A DNA stretch of 11,459 nucleotides from Burkholderiales bacterium (GCA_006227785.1 SBFU01000393.1:1-11459); one strand, 5' to 3'. Shown: positions 1 to 7,365, numbered from the stretch's first letter. Notes: generated by a model from the sequence alone, not told the origin. Translations and numbers: made by a program.

Positions 1-1191
1 TGCAGCCACCCCCAGCACCAGCGCGCAATTGCTGCCCCCGAAGCCAAAGGAGTTGCTCAGCACGTGGCGCAGTGTGGCCGCCCGCGTGTGGCGCACCACG
101 TCCAACGGCAGGGCCGGGTCGAGTGATTCGGTGCCCGGGCTGCCGGGCAGCAGGCCTTCGGTCAGCGCGATGGCGCAGAGCACCGCCTCCAGACCGCCCG
201 CGGCGCCCAGGGTGTGGCCGGTGGCGCCCTTGGTCGAGGAGCACGGCACCCGGCCTGCGAACAGCCCGGCCACGGCCTGGCCTTCAGCCGCGTCGTTGGC
301 CGGCGTGGCGGTGCCGTGCAGGTTGATGTAGCCGATGTCGCCCGCCTGCAGACCGGCCGAGCGCAGGGCGGCCTCCATGGCCAGCCGGGCGCCCAGACCT
401 TCGGGATGCGGCGAGGACATGTGGTAGGCGTCGCTGGACTCACCCACGCCCTCAAGCAGCACGGTTCCGGCGGGCAGGGCATCGCCTGCGCGTTCCAGCA
501 GGGCGAAGGCCGCCGCCTCGCCGATCGAGATGCCGTCGCGTTCGGCATCGCAAGGGCGGCAGGGGCAGGCCGAGGTCAGGCCCAGCGAGGCGAAGCCGTA
601 CAGCGTGGTCAGGCACAGGCTGTCGACCCCGCCGACGACCGCTGCATCGATGCGACCGAGTGCGAGCTGGCGCGCCGCCGCGGCGAACACCTTGGCGCTG
701 GACGAGCAGGCGGTGGAGATCACCAGGGCCATGCCTTCCAGCCCGAAATGGGCCCGCACATAGTCGGCCAGCGAGAAGCTGTTGTGGGTGTGGCGGTAGT
801 CGAAGTCGGCCGGCAGGGCACCGGTGGCCGGGTCGCGCCGGCGGTAGGCCAGCTCGGTCTGCAGGATGCCGGAGGTGCTGGTGCCCATGAACACGCCCAC
901 CCGGTCGCGGCCATGGCGGGTCACCGCCTCACGCACCCGGTCGCCGAAGCCGTCGGTCTCCAGGCCCAGGGCCGCCAGCCGGTTGTTGCGGCAGTCGAAG
1001 TGGGCCAGTGTGGACGGCAGCACCACGGCATCGACACCGGGCACCTCGCCGATCCAGGTGTCCAGACGCACGGTCTCGAAGGTACAGGGCGCCAGCCCGC
1101 TGCGGTCGGCCAGCAGGGCGTCGCGGTGGGCAGCCAGCCCCTGGCCGAGGCAGGACGTGGCGGTGTAGGCGGTCAGTTGGCAGGGGCTCAA
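1..1191 (-). CDS. Beta-ketoacyl-ACP synthase (APE-type ketosynthase), 3' end cut by window edge
   Basis: Condensing enzyme of the thiolase fold that extends ACP-bound chains by decarboxylative condensation with malonyl-ACP, here presumably for polyene elongation or initiation. 397 codons are visible and remain open at base 1; the last visible residues follow the C-terminal motif SNSFGFGGSN (379-388), so only a few residues are missing. The complete catalytic set is seen: nucleophile Cys162 in STACSSSAK, His292 in NLHGTATPAND, and Lys321/His326 in TKGATGHTLGAAGG. I chose the TTG at 1191-1189 as start because a GGAGA ribosome site lies 8 bases upstream. An in-frame ATG at 1236-1234 has no such site and lies inside the palindrome. 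It closely resembles the ketosynthase at 10129 (shared DCRN.RLA, GTSTS and ESSDA.HMS blocks), so the two are paralogues. It is the last gene of the leftward operon within the window. Family assignment is firm; which APE ketosynthase it corresponds to cannot be told. Confidence 0.93.
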   Translation of the reverse strand, partial: MSPCQLTAYTATSCLGQGLAAHRDALLADRSGLAPCTFETVRLDTWIGEVPGVDAVVLPSTLAHFDCRNNRLAALGLETDGFGDRVREAVTRHGRDRVGVFMGTSTSGILQTELAYRRRDPATGALPADFDYRHTHNSFSLADYVRAHFGLEGMALVISTACSSSAKVFAAAARQLALGRIDAAVVGGVDSLCLTTLYGFASLGLTSACPCRPCDAERDGISIGEAAAFALLERAGDALPAGTVLLEGVGESSDAYHMSSPHPEGLGARLAMEAALRSAGLQAGDIGYINLHGTATPANDAAEGQAVAGLFAGRVPCSSTKGATGHTLGAAGGLEAVLCAIALTEGLLPGSPGTESLDPALPLDVVRHTRAATLRHVLSNSFGFGGSNCALVLGVAA

Positions 1192-1198
1192 GCGGGGG

Positions 1199-1203
1199 TC
1201 TCC
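1199..1203 (-). promoter_or_regulatory. Shine-Dalgarno GGAGA that decides the TTG start of the leftmost ketosynthase
   Basis: On the minus strand GGAGA ends 7-8 bases before TTG at 1191-1189. The upstream ATG at 1236-1234 is preceded by pyrimidine-rich sequence with no purine run. The site lies just outside the palindrome, so it would stay single-stranded if the palindrome folded in the mRNA. Seen directly; its use is inference. Confidence 0.5.
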
Positions 1204-1210
1204 ATGGCTA

Positions 1211-1372
1211 GTGTGCTGTCCCGGAAATGGTTGCATGAAGTGAAACCGATGGATTCACGCCCAGGGCAAGGCGCAAACCGCAGCGATAGCCTGTGCCATC
1301 GCGAGGATTTGCAACGCTGCCATGGGTGTGAAGGCACGGTTTCACAGGCAAGCCATTTCCGGGACATCACAC
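1211..1372. repeat. ~162-bp imperfect palindrome (ERIC/MITE-like foldback element) between methyltransferase and ketosynthase
   Basis: The whole gap is a long imperfect inverted repeat. The outer block TGTCCCGGAAATGG (1217-1230) is matched perfectly by its complement at 1353-1366. TGAAACCG (1241-1248) matches 1337-1344, TTCAC (1254-1258) matches 1328-1332, and the apical stem GCGATAGC (1283-1290) pairs with GCCATCGC (1295-1302) around a four-base loop (1291-1294). The single apical mismatch becomes a G-U pair on the minus strand, which is the transcribed one. The right tip supplies the last codon and TGA of the methyltransferase (1367-1372). The left tip ends about 8 bases before the ketosynthase ribosome site. 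No transposase and no clear target-site duplication is seen. It may be a non-autonomous foldback/MITE-like insertion or an mRNA processing or attenuation hairpin. The structure is certain from the sequence; its origin and role are inference. No T-tract follows, so a classical terminator is unlikely. Confidence 0.85.
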
Positions 1373-2098
1373 CAACTTGCGGCAGAGCAGCATGACGTTG
1401 GCAAAGGGCTTGTCGCCGCTCATGTCCTGGCTGCGCACCTCGAACCCGGTGGCCTGCAGCAGCGTTTTCCATTCTGCCAGAGGGCGTGCATACAGGCGGG
1501 GCAGACGGTGGCCGCGGGCAAAGGTGACGATGTGGTCGACCCAGTTGCTCACGTGGTAGGGCAGGCCGGCGCTGACGTCGCCGATGCGGGTGAGGAACAG
1601 GCCGCCGGGTGGCAGCGCCTGGTGGATGCGGCGCAGCACATCGGCCTGACCGTCGTGGTCGAAGTAGTGCAGCGCATCCAGGATGGTGACAACGTCCACC
1701 TGGCCGAAGTCGGTGGTGCACATGTCGCCCTGCTCGACGCGCACCACCGGATGGTCGGCGCCGAAAGCCTGGCCCGCCCGTTCGACGTCGCGTGCCATCA
1801 GCTCGACGCCGCGCAGGGTCTGTGGCTGCGGCGGCGCGGGCCAGCCCAGCGGCCAGTCACCCTGGCGGTGCAGGTCGCCCGCGGCCAGCAACCAGGCGAA
1901 CAGGCTGCCCTGGCCGCTGCCCAGGTCCAGAAAGCGGCCACCGGACGGCAGCAGTCCCTGGCGCAGCAGCTCGCGGAAGATCGGGTCACCGCCGAGCTTG
2001 CCGCGCGCATAGTGGTAGGCAAACGGGCCGGCGGGCCGGAACGGGGCACTGGCACGGTCGAGCAGGCGGCGAAGGAATAGTTTTTCGTCGGGGGTCAT
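1367..2098 (-). CDS. Class I SAM-dependent methyltransferase (APE cluster)
   Basis: 243-aa predicted cytoplasmic methyltransferase of the Rossmann type. The SAM-binding motif I is FLDLGSGQGS (residues 56-65), the acidic ribose-contacting position is probably in GVELMARD (97-104), motif II-like VEQGDMCTTD lies at 121-130, and motif IV-like VDVVTILDALHYFD at 134-147 is followed by the post-motif ALPPGG (161-166). Methyltransferases are common in APE clusters, where aryl head groups are often methylated; the acceptor (ring carbon or phenol oxygen) cannot be read from the sequence. The start ATG at 2098 forms an ATGA overlap with the stop of the deacetylase-like gene, indicating translational coupling. 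Longer open frames starting further upstream read antisensibly through the deacetylase gene and were discarded. The final Val codon and TGA lie inside the palindrome, so the native C-terminus may have been slightly altered by insertion. The family is firm; the substrate is inferred. Confidence 0.9.
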   Translation of the reverse strand: MTPDEKLFLRRLLDRASAPFRPAGPFAYHYARGKLGGDPIFRELLRQGLLPSGGRFLDLGSGQGSLFAWLLAAGDLHRQGDWPLGWPAPPQPQTLRGVELMARDVERAGQAFGADHPVVRVEQGDMCTTDFGQVDVVTILDALHYFDHDGQADVLRRIHQALPPGGLFLTRIGDVSAGLPYHVSNWVDHIVTFARGHRLPRLYARPLAEWKTLLQATGFEVRSQDMSGDKPFANVMLLCRKLV

Positions 2099-2895
2099 GG
2101 GCAGGCCTGGTGCAGGGTCACGGTCTGCAGCCGGTGTTGTTTCAGGGTGTCCAGCAGCCGCGGCAGGGCGGCCAGCACCACCGGTGTGCCATCCGGTGTG
2201 CGGGCGCCGTGGCCGTCGTGCAGCAGCAGGATGTCGCCCGGCCCCAGGCCGCGGGTCAGCCGCGCCAGCACGGTGTCCGGGTTGCCGGTCCGGCTGTCGT
2301 AAGCGCGCCGTGTCCAGGCGGCCAGCCGCAGGTCCAGGTGGGTCAGCACCGGATCCAGGATGGGGTTGCGCAGGCCGGCGGTGGCCCGGAAGAAGCGCGG
2401 CGCCTGGCCAGTGATGTCCGACAGCGTGGCCTGGGCGGCCGAGATGTCGTCCTTCATGCGGCGGTAGCCGAAGGTGGAGAAGGCCCACGAGTGGGCGTCG
2501 CCATGGTTCTCCACCCGGTGGCCACGGCGCACGATCTCGCGGCACAGCGCCGGGTGTTCCCGCGCCCGCCAGCCGATGCAGAAGAAGCTGGCCCGTACAC
2601 CGGCCTCGTCCAGCAGGTCGAGTACCTGGGGTGTGACGGCCGGGTCGGGTCCGTCGTCCAGGGTCAGGGCCACCTCGCGCCGATCGGCCGACACGGCCGG
2701 CAGGCGCGTCAGGTTGGGGCCCAGCAGGTGGGTCCGCGGCAGCAGGCCGGCCGTGGTCAGCGCCGCGTGGTTGAGCACCAGCGCGCCCAGCGCCCAGGGC
2801 CAGGCCCCGGGCACGGCCACCGCAGCCGCGGCCGAAGCGACATGCAGGGCTGCGCTGGCCTTGAGCGCAGGCGAAGGGTGCCAGCGTTGGCTCAT
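2095..2895 (-). CDS. Polysaccharide deacetylase-like (NodB/CE4) protein, membrane-anchored
   Basis: 266-aa carbohydrate esterase family 4 domain protein, a family of metal-dependent N- or O-deacetylases acting on amino-sugar polymers or lipid-linked sugars. Motif 1 is TLDDGPDP (78-85) with catalytic base Asp80 and metal ligand Asp81. Motif 2 is NHGDAHSW (130-137), giving the H-x3-H metal ligands His131/His135. Motif 3 is a variant FFRATAG (168-174) that keeps Arg170 but lacks the usual prolines. The C-terminal motif DILLLHDG (221-228) supplies His226. Residues about 11-52 form two hydrophobic stretches, suggesting a membrane anchor. The start at 2895 is preferred over an upstream ATG at 2946 because it makes an ATGA overlap with the hydrolase gene. 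In a pigment operon it may trim a sugar in the lipid/glycan anchor of the polyene or modify the envelope; that role is inference. It appears to be catalytically intact. Confidence 0.88.
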   Translation of the reverse strand: MSQRWHPSPALKASAALHVASAAAAVAVPGAWPWALGALVLNHAALTTAGLLPRTHLLGPNLTRLPAVSADRREVALTLDDGPDPAVTPQVLDLLDEAGVRASFFCIGWRAREHPALCREIVRRGHRVENHGDAHSWAFSTFGYRRMKDDISAAQATLSDITGQAPRFFRATAGLRNPILDPVLTHLDLRLAAWTRRAYDSRTGNPDTVLARLTRGLGPGDILLLHDGHGARTPDGTPVVLAALPRLLDTLKQHRLQTVTLHQACP

Positions 2896-3566
2896 GGGGG
2901 CAACCCTCTCGCAGAAAAATGACCCTGGTCGAGAAAACGCTGCCACAGGCGCTGCCAGGCCGGCCAGTCGTGGTCACCGTCGACCAGATGGCGCGACGCG
3001 GGCGGGAAACAGGCCGCCACTGCCGCCATGCCATCGGCAAACCGGTCGTCCCGCCCGTGACCGACGAACACCGGCAGCTCAGGCGGAGGCGAACGCAGCC
3101 AGTGCCAGACCCGGTACTCGGGGTCCTGCTGTTGCGCGGCGTCGGGTTGCCAGTGCGCCAGGCCGCCGGCGCGGCGGATGGTGTTGGCCACCAGGCGGCT
3201 GCCCGGGTAGGGCGCGATCAGGCACAGGCCGTCGACCTGGTCCGCATGCGCCGACGTGTGCACCATGGACATCAGACCGCCCAGCGAGATGCCCCCCAGC
3301 CACAGCCGGCGGTAATGCGCCCGCGCCGGTGCCAGCAGCGCCTGCTGCAGTTCAGCCAGCGGCGCACCGCCGATGATGCGGTCCATGTCCATGTCGGCGG
3401 CGCACAGGTCCAGAGCAAGGCCTCGCCGGCGCACGTCCTCGAACCAACCGGCGGCTTCGATGTCGGACGGCCGCATCAGGGCACCGGGCAGCAGCACCAG
3501 CAGCGTGTCGGCACCCTGGCGCAACCAGATGTCGGCATGGGAGGGGCGATGTCCGGGCGGGCTCAT
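2892..3566 (-). CDS. Alpha/beta-hydrolase fold protein (possible thioesterase/esterase)
   Basis: 224-aa predicted cytoplasmic serine hydrolase. The nucleophile elbow GISLGG (92-97) gives Ser94. The probable acid is Asp173 or Asp174 in GHGRDDRFADG (169-179), and the histidine is His199 in DGDHDW (196-201). An oxyanion-loop-like LLPGAL (25-30) follows strand 1. No signal peptide is evident. The start ATG at 3566 overlaps the exporter stop by ATGA; the stop overlaps the deacetylase start in the same way. The substrate is unknown. In APE clusters as I recall them a hot-dog thioesterase lies near the dehydratase and acyltransferase genes; none is seen here, so this hydrolase might release or proofread ACP-bound intermediates. 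A lipase/esterase role on the lipid-linked product is equally possible. The fold is well supported; the function is a hypothesis. Confidence 0.87.
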   Translation of the reverse strand: MSPPGHRPSHADIWLRQGADTLLVLLPGALMRPSDIEAAGWFEDVRRRGLALDLCAADMDMDRIIGGAPLAELQQALLAPARAHYRRLWLGGISLGGLMSMVHTSAHADQVDGLCLIAPYPGSRLVANTIRRAGGLAHWQPDAAQQQDPEYRVWHWLRSPPPELPVFVGHGRDDRFADGMAAVAACFPPASRHLVDGDHDWPAWQRLWQRFLDQGHFSARGLPP

Positions 3567-5902
3567 GCCGTCACCTCGCTGGGCGAGAACACCGCCGCCA
3601 GCACGAAGGCCAGCAACACGCCAGGGCCGACCGTGATGCCGATGGCGTGCAGCACCGGCACGCTGGACAACGACAGCATGCCGAACCCGACCATGGTGGT
3701 GAGGTTGGCGACTGCCATGGCCGACAGGGTGCTGGGCTCCAGACCCCGCCCGGCCGCGGTCCGGTCAAAGAACAGACCGTAGTTCGACCCCACTGCCACC
3801 ACCAGCAGCAGGCCGACCAGGTGCAACAGGTGCAGGCGTTCGCCGGCCAGGTGCAAGCCCGCGATCAGCAACACCACGGCCAGGGCCAGCGGCAGCAGCA
3901 CCGACAGCAGGCGGGTCATCGACCGCAGCGTCAGGGCCAGCACCAGCAACACACAGGCCACCCCCGCCAGCGACAGCCAGACCGCCTCGCCCAGGTAGCT
4001 GTCGTACAGGCTGTCCAGCTCGCTCTTGAGATCGATGAACAGCGCCTCACTGCCCGCCAGCGCCTGGGCCACCCGCGCACCGTCCAGGCCGGCATCGGGC
4101 GCGTCCGCTGGCGGGTGCAGCGGCAACACGGCTCGCCAGCCGTCCGATGCCTGCATCAGCAGGGCGCCAACCAGCAGGTCCAGCCCGCTGCCCTCCAGAT
4201 TCCGGGCTTCCAGCAAGGGCTGGGCACGGGCCTGGTCGACCGCGCGGATGAAGGGCTCCAGCCGACTGGCCGGCAGCGGCGAGCCGGCCTGGGCCTCGAT
4301 CAGGCGCTCGCGCAGCCGTTCTGCATCAGGCAGAGCAGCCTGCCGGGCGCGCTGGCTGCGCTCACTGGGCAGAAATCGGGCCGGGCTGTCATACCCACCG
4401 ATCAGGCCTTGTTCCACCAGCGCATCGAGTCGGGGCACGATGGCCTCGACCTGTTGCAGCACCGCCTCTTGTGCCGGGCCTCTGACCACCAGCAGGTAGC
4501 GGCTGTCCGGGCCGCCCATGTCGGCCCGCAAGCGCCCGTCCAGCGCCAGGTCGTCGGCCCGCGCGGTGCTCAGCACCGAGATGTCCGGCTGCCACAGGTT
4601 TTCACGTTGTTGCACCAGCCAGGCCAGACCGATCAGGGCCAGCAACAGCACCGGCCAGCGCAGCCGGCGCAGGTGGGCAATGCCCCCGTGCAGCCGGAGT
4701 CCCAGCGGGCTGAGGTCCCGCACCGGCAGGCCGTCGGGCACCAGGGCCGGCAGCACGTAACGGGTGACCAGCGCCGCCACCAGCACACCGGTCAGCGCGT
4801 ACAGACCCAGCTGCCCCAGCCCCGGGAAGCCGGCCCACAGCAGGGCGCCGAAGCCGGTCACCGAGGTCAGCACGCCCAGGCGGACGGTGGGCCAGAAACG
4901 CTCACGCCAGGCCTCGGCACCCACGCGACCGGCCTGAACAAAGTAGTAGATGGCGTAGTCGACCGCCTCGCCGATCAGCGCCAGCCCGAAACCGACCGTG
5001 ATGGCAAACACCGTGCCGTGCACCCAGCTGACCGCCACGATGCCGGCCAGGGCACCCGAGGCCACCGGCAGCAGTCCCAGCGCCAGCAGCCGCGGCGACC
5101 GGTAGACCGTCAGCAGCACCAGCACGATCAGACCCGTGCCCAGCAGGGACAGCCGGGTGACTTCGCTGCGGATCGTCTCGCGGGCCTGCACGGCAAACAC
5201 ACCCGGCCCGGTCAGCAGCAGGCGGGCGTCGGCCACGCCCAGGTCCTGGCGCAGCGTTTCAAACCGCGCGCGCACCGTGTCGATGGCGGCCTGCTGTCCA
5301 TCGGTGTCGGCGCCGTCGGCCCGGGTCTGGACCAGCAACAGCGCGCGCTGGCCATCGCGCGAGGCCCACACGCCGTCAGCGGTGTCGGGTTGCTGCCCCA
5401 CCTGCAGACCCTGCAGCAGTGACCACAGTTCGCCGGTCGGGTCTTCCAGCAGGTGCGGGCGAACCAGCATGCCGGCCGGGGAGGCCAGCAGCGACAGGCT
5501 GTCGTCGATGGCCTGGCGCAGGCCGGCCACCGTGAAACGTTCCGGCGTGACCGCCGGGCTGAGCAGGTAGCGGTGCGCCAGCAGGACCTCGCGTGCCGAT
5601 GCCTCGACCTCGGACTGCCCGTTCTGCACGCTGGCAAAGGCGCCATCGGCGTCCAGCCGCTGCCTGAGTCCGCGCGAGAGCGCGGACCGGCTGGCGGCGT
5701 CGCCGCCTTCGATGCCCAGCATCAGCAGCCGGGCCACCGAGCCCTGGCGGAGCTGTTCGACCATGGCCTGCTGACCCGGCGTCGGGTCGCTCGGCAGAAA
5801 GAACGACATGTCCGCGGTGAACCGGCTCTGGGCCACCACGACCACGCCGGCCAGCATGGCCGCCAGCCAGATCAGCAGCACGCGCCAGGCGCCGGGTCTC
5901 AT
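3563..5902 (-). CDS. RND-superfamily MMPL-type exporter (predicted aryl polyene exporter)
   Basis: 779-aa inner-membrane transporter resembling COG4258 'predicted exporter' proteins of APE clusters. The topology shows the duplicated RND layout: TM1 at about 7-24, a large periplasmic domain about 25-247 opening with the MSFFLPSD segment, a five-helix-like hydrophobic block about 248-390, TM7 about 415-431, a second periplasmic domain, and a C-terminal hydrophobic block from about 642 to 775. The first half carries the membrane Asp315 in GEAVDYAIYYF (311-321), a plausible proton-relay residue. The equivalent place in the second half reads GSNYGLFF (705-712), with Asn707 where an acid might be expected. 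Probable role: moving the polyene lipid out of the inner membrane toward a LolA-like carrier. It overlaps the LolA-like gene start by ATGA at 5899-5902 and the hydrolase at its 3' end. Full length and apparently intact. Family firm; cargo inferred from context. Confidence 0.92.
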   Translation of the reverse strand: MRPGAWRVLLIWLAAMLAGVVVVAQSRFTADMSFFLPSDPTPGQQAMVEQLRQGSVARLLMLGIEGGDAASRSALSRGLRQRLDADGAFASVQNGQSEVEASAREVLLAHRYLLSPAVTPERFTVAGLRQAIDDSLSLLASPAGMLVRPHLLEDPTGELWSLLQGLQVGQQPDTADGVWASRDGQRALLLVQTRADGADTDGQQAAIDTVRARFETLRQDLGVADARLLLTGPGVFAVQARETIRSEVTRLSLLGTGLIVLVLLTVYRSPRLLALGLLPVASGALAGIVAVSWVHGTVFAITVGFGLALIGEAVDYAIYYFVQAGRVGAEAWRERFWPTVRLGVLTSVTGFGALLWAGFPGLGQLGLYALTGVLVAALVTRYVLPALVPDGLPVRDLSPLGLRLHGGIAHLRRLRWPVLLLALIGLAWLVQQRENLWQPDISVLSTARADDLALDGRLRADMGGPDSRYLLVVRGPAQEAVLQQVEAIVPRLDALVEQGLIGGYDSPARFLPSERSQRARQAALPDAERLRERLIEAQAGSPLPASRLEPFIRAVDQARAQPLLEARNLEGSGLDLLVGALLMQASDGWRAVLPLHPPADAPDAGLDGARVAQALAGSEALFIDLKSELDSLYDSYLGEAVWLSLAGVACVLLVLALTLRSMTRLLSVLLPLALAVVLLIAGLHLAGERLHLLHLVGLLLVVAVGSNYGLFFDRTAAGRGLEPSTLSAMAVANLTTMVGFGMLSLSSVPVLHAIGITVGPGVLLAFVLAAVFSPSEVTA

Positions 5903-6465
5903 GGCTTGACCGGTTCGACCTCCAGCACCGAACGGTCACCGTCGGCCTGCAGGTACTCGATCGATCGCACCTGGTCGGCCTGGCCGGTCACGGTGATGCG
6001 TTGCACCAGGGCGGCAATCTCATGGTCCTTGGGGTAGAGGGTCAGCACCCAGCGCTGCCGCGTCCCCTGCAACTGCATCAGGTAGTTGCGCTCCAGCGCC
6101 TGGTGGTGACCACCCAGCATGCCGCGAATGCTGTCCACAAAGGCCAGCACCTCGGGCCGGTTGCCCAGACGCAGGCTCATGCGCCGCTGGTCGCGCTCCA
6201 GGGTGATCGTGTCGCGTTCGAGCAGCAGGCGCTCGGGCCGCGGCGTCAGGGTGCGCTTTTCGAGCCGGTCGGGTGGCGTGTAGGTCATCTCGCCGGTGGT
6301 GACGATCGGCGCATCCAGCACGGCAACATGGCGCGTTTCGACAAATCGCACCGATCCACCGGGGTGCGCCGCCAGTTCGCGCATCAGTTGTTCAAGGGTG
6401 AAGCTGCTGGCCAGTGTCGGCCAGGAGGCCAGCAGCAGCAGAAGGGCGAAAAGCCGACGGTTCAT
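5899..6465 (-). CDS. LolA-like periplasmic outer-membrane lipoprotein carrier protein
   Basis: 188-aa secreted protein. A Sec signal peptide is visible: MNRRLF, a hydrophobic core at residues 6-13, and a likely signal peptidase I site near Ala19 (WPTLA-SS); there is no lipobox cysteine. The mature protein has the LolA-type pattern of a start helix (FTLEQLMREL), then FVETRHVAVLDAPIVTTGEM and the MTYTPPDRLEKRTL segment, followed by alternating beta strands. LolA proteins shuttle hydrophobic lipoprotein acyl chains across the periplasm. The LolA-like members of APE operons sit next to an MMPL exporter and probably ferry the polyene lipid to the outer membrane. This one follows that arrangement, overlapping both its upstream acyltransferase gene and the exporter gene by ATGA. 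It is a dedicated paralogue rather than housekeeping lolA, judged by context. The family assignment is good; the cargo is inference. Confidence 0.88.
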   Translation of the reverse strand: MNRRLFALLLLLASWPTLASSFTLEQLMRELAAHPGGSVRFVETRHVAVLDAPIVTTGEMTYTPPDRLEKRTLTPRPERLLLERDTITLERDQRRMSLRLGNRPEVLAFVDSIRGMLGGHHQALERNYLMQLQGTRQRWVLTLYPKDHEIAALVQRITVTGQADQVRSIEYLQADGDRSVLEVEPVKP

Positions 6466-7361
6466 GATGCGCGCCAGAAGTCGAAGAAGTTGAACCAGTT
6501 GTAGGGCGCGATCCGGCAGAAATGGCTCAGGCGATCGGCATAGGCCCGCTGGGCGGCCGCGATGGCGGCCGAGCGCTGGGCAGGGCCGGTTTCGGTGAAA
6601 TCGGCCAGCGGCTCGAAGTGTATGTGATAGCGATTGCCCCCCAGGTAAAGCCCGGTCATGAAGATCACCGGGCGGCGCAACATGGCGGCGACGCGGAAAG
6701 GGCCATCCGGAAAAGGCGCCGGCGCACCCAGAAAATCCTGGTCGCTGGTCGGATCGTCCCCGAGCCGCCGGTCGGCCAGCATGCCCACCAGATAGCCCTG
6801 GTCGAGCCGGTCGCGCGCAGTCAGCATCGAACCCGGCTGGCCCAGCGGAATGATGTCCTGCGTCGCCGCCGGGTTGATTGCCTCCAGTGTCCGGTTGATC
6901 TTGCGCGCGTTCTCCTCGTACATCAGCATGGCCACGCGCGCACCGCCGAAATGGCGCCCGACTGCCCGCAGGGCCTCGAAGCTGCCCAGGTGGGCACCGA
7001 TCATGATGACCCCCTGGCCGCGCGCCCGCAAGGCCTGCACCTGCTCGTGCCCGGTGGAGCGGATATCGAACAGGTCGAAGCGGTCGTTGAGCAGGTAGAT
7101 GCGGTCGTGCACCGTCGATGCGAAGGACAGCACGTGGCGGAAGCCGTCACCCCAGCCGGCCGAACGCCCCAGAGCCCGACCCAGATAGTCGCGGCTGGCG
7201 CGCCGGGCGGCGGGCGCAAACAGCACGAAATAGGCCGCGATGCCATAGAGCACCCAGCGGCTGGCCGCGCGGCCCAGGCGCAATGAGAGCCAGACCATCA
7301 GGCGCAGCACGGCAGCGCTGCTGCGCTCCTTGCGCCGGGTCCATTCGGGACGCGATGTCAT
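6462..7361 (-). CDS. LpxL/LPLAT-type acyltransferase
   Basis: 299-aa inner-membrane-associated acyltransferase of the lysophospholipid/lipid A late-acyltransferase superfamily. A hydrophobic segment at about 36-50 is a likely anchor. The catalytic H-x4-D/E motif is HLGSFE (124-129, His124/Glu129), matching the HxxxxE form of LpxL/HtrB enzymes, followed by MLADRRLGDDPTS and GPFRVAAMLRRPVI in the usual order. The C-terminus reads RIAPYNWFNFFDFW, like this family. In APE operons such a protein probably acylates the polyene anchor so that it becomes a membrane lipid. I recall the enterobacterial counterpart as a glycosyltransferase/acyltransferase fusion; no glycosyltransferase region is present here. 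The start ATG at 7361 lies 4 bases after the dehydratase stop, whereas a longer open frame upstream runs antisense-like through that gene. The 3' end overlaps the LolA-like gene by ATGA. The family is firm; acceptor and donor are unknown. Confidence 0.9.
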   Translation of the reverse strand: MTSRPEWTRRKERSSAAVLRLMVWLSLRLGRAASRWVLYGIAAYFVLFAPAARRASRDYLGRALGRSAGWGDGFRHVLSFASTVHDRIYLLNDRFDLFDIRSTGHEQVQALRARGQGVIMIGAHLGSFEALRAVGRHFGGARVAMLMYEENARKINRTLEAINPAATQDIIPLGQPGSMLTARDRLDQGYLVGMLADRRLGDDPTSDQDFLGAPAPFPDGPFRVAAMLRRPVIFMTGLYLGGNRYHIHFEPLADFTETGPAQRSAAIAAAQRAYADRLSHFCRIAPYNWFNFFDFWRAS

Positions 7362-7365
7362 GCCA

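Noticed and set aside
1280..1320. Sigma70 promoter for the leftmost ketosynthase within the palindrome (TTGCAA as -35)
   Set aside because: TTGCAA (1314-1309) matches only partly and no acceptable -10 lies at the right distance.
1211..1372. Rho-independent terminator
   Set aside because: The stem is far longer than a terminator stem and is not followed by a T-run on the minus strand.
214..1395. 393-aa plus-strand open frame opposite the ketosynthase
   Set aside because: Antisense shadow of the ketosynthase, no domain features, and it runs through the palindrome.
1792..2922. 376-aa plus-strand open frame opposite methyltransferase and deacetylase
   Set aside because: Arg/Gly/Ala-rich shadow translation; both minus-strand genes are well supported.
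2099..3040. Upstream extension of the methyltransferase frame (to a 557-aa protein)
   Set aside because: The extra N-terminal part is a wrong-frame reading of the deacetylase-like gene; the ATGA overlap at 2095-2098 marks the real start.
3647..5422. 591-aa plus-strand open frame opposite the exporter gene
   Set aside because: Gln/His/Arg/Gly-rich low-complexity translation typical of the antisense strand of a GC-rich gene; the minus-strand exporter has clear family features and topology.
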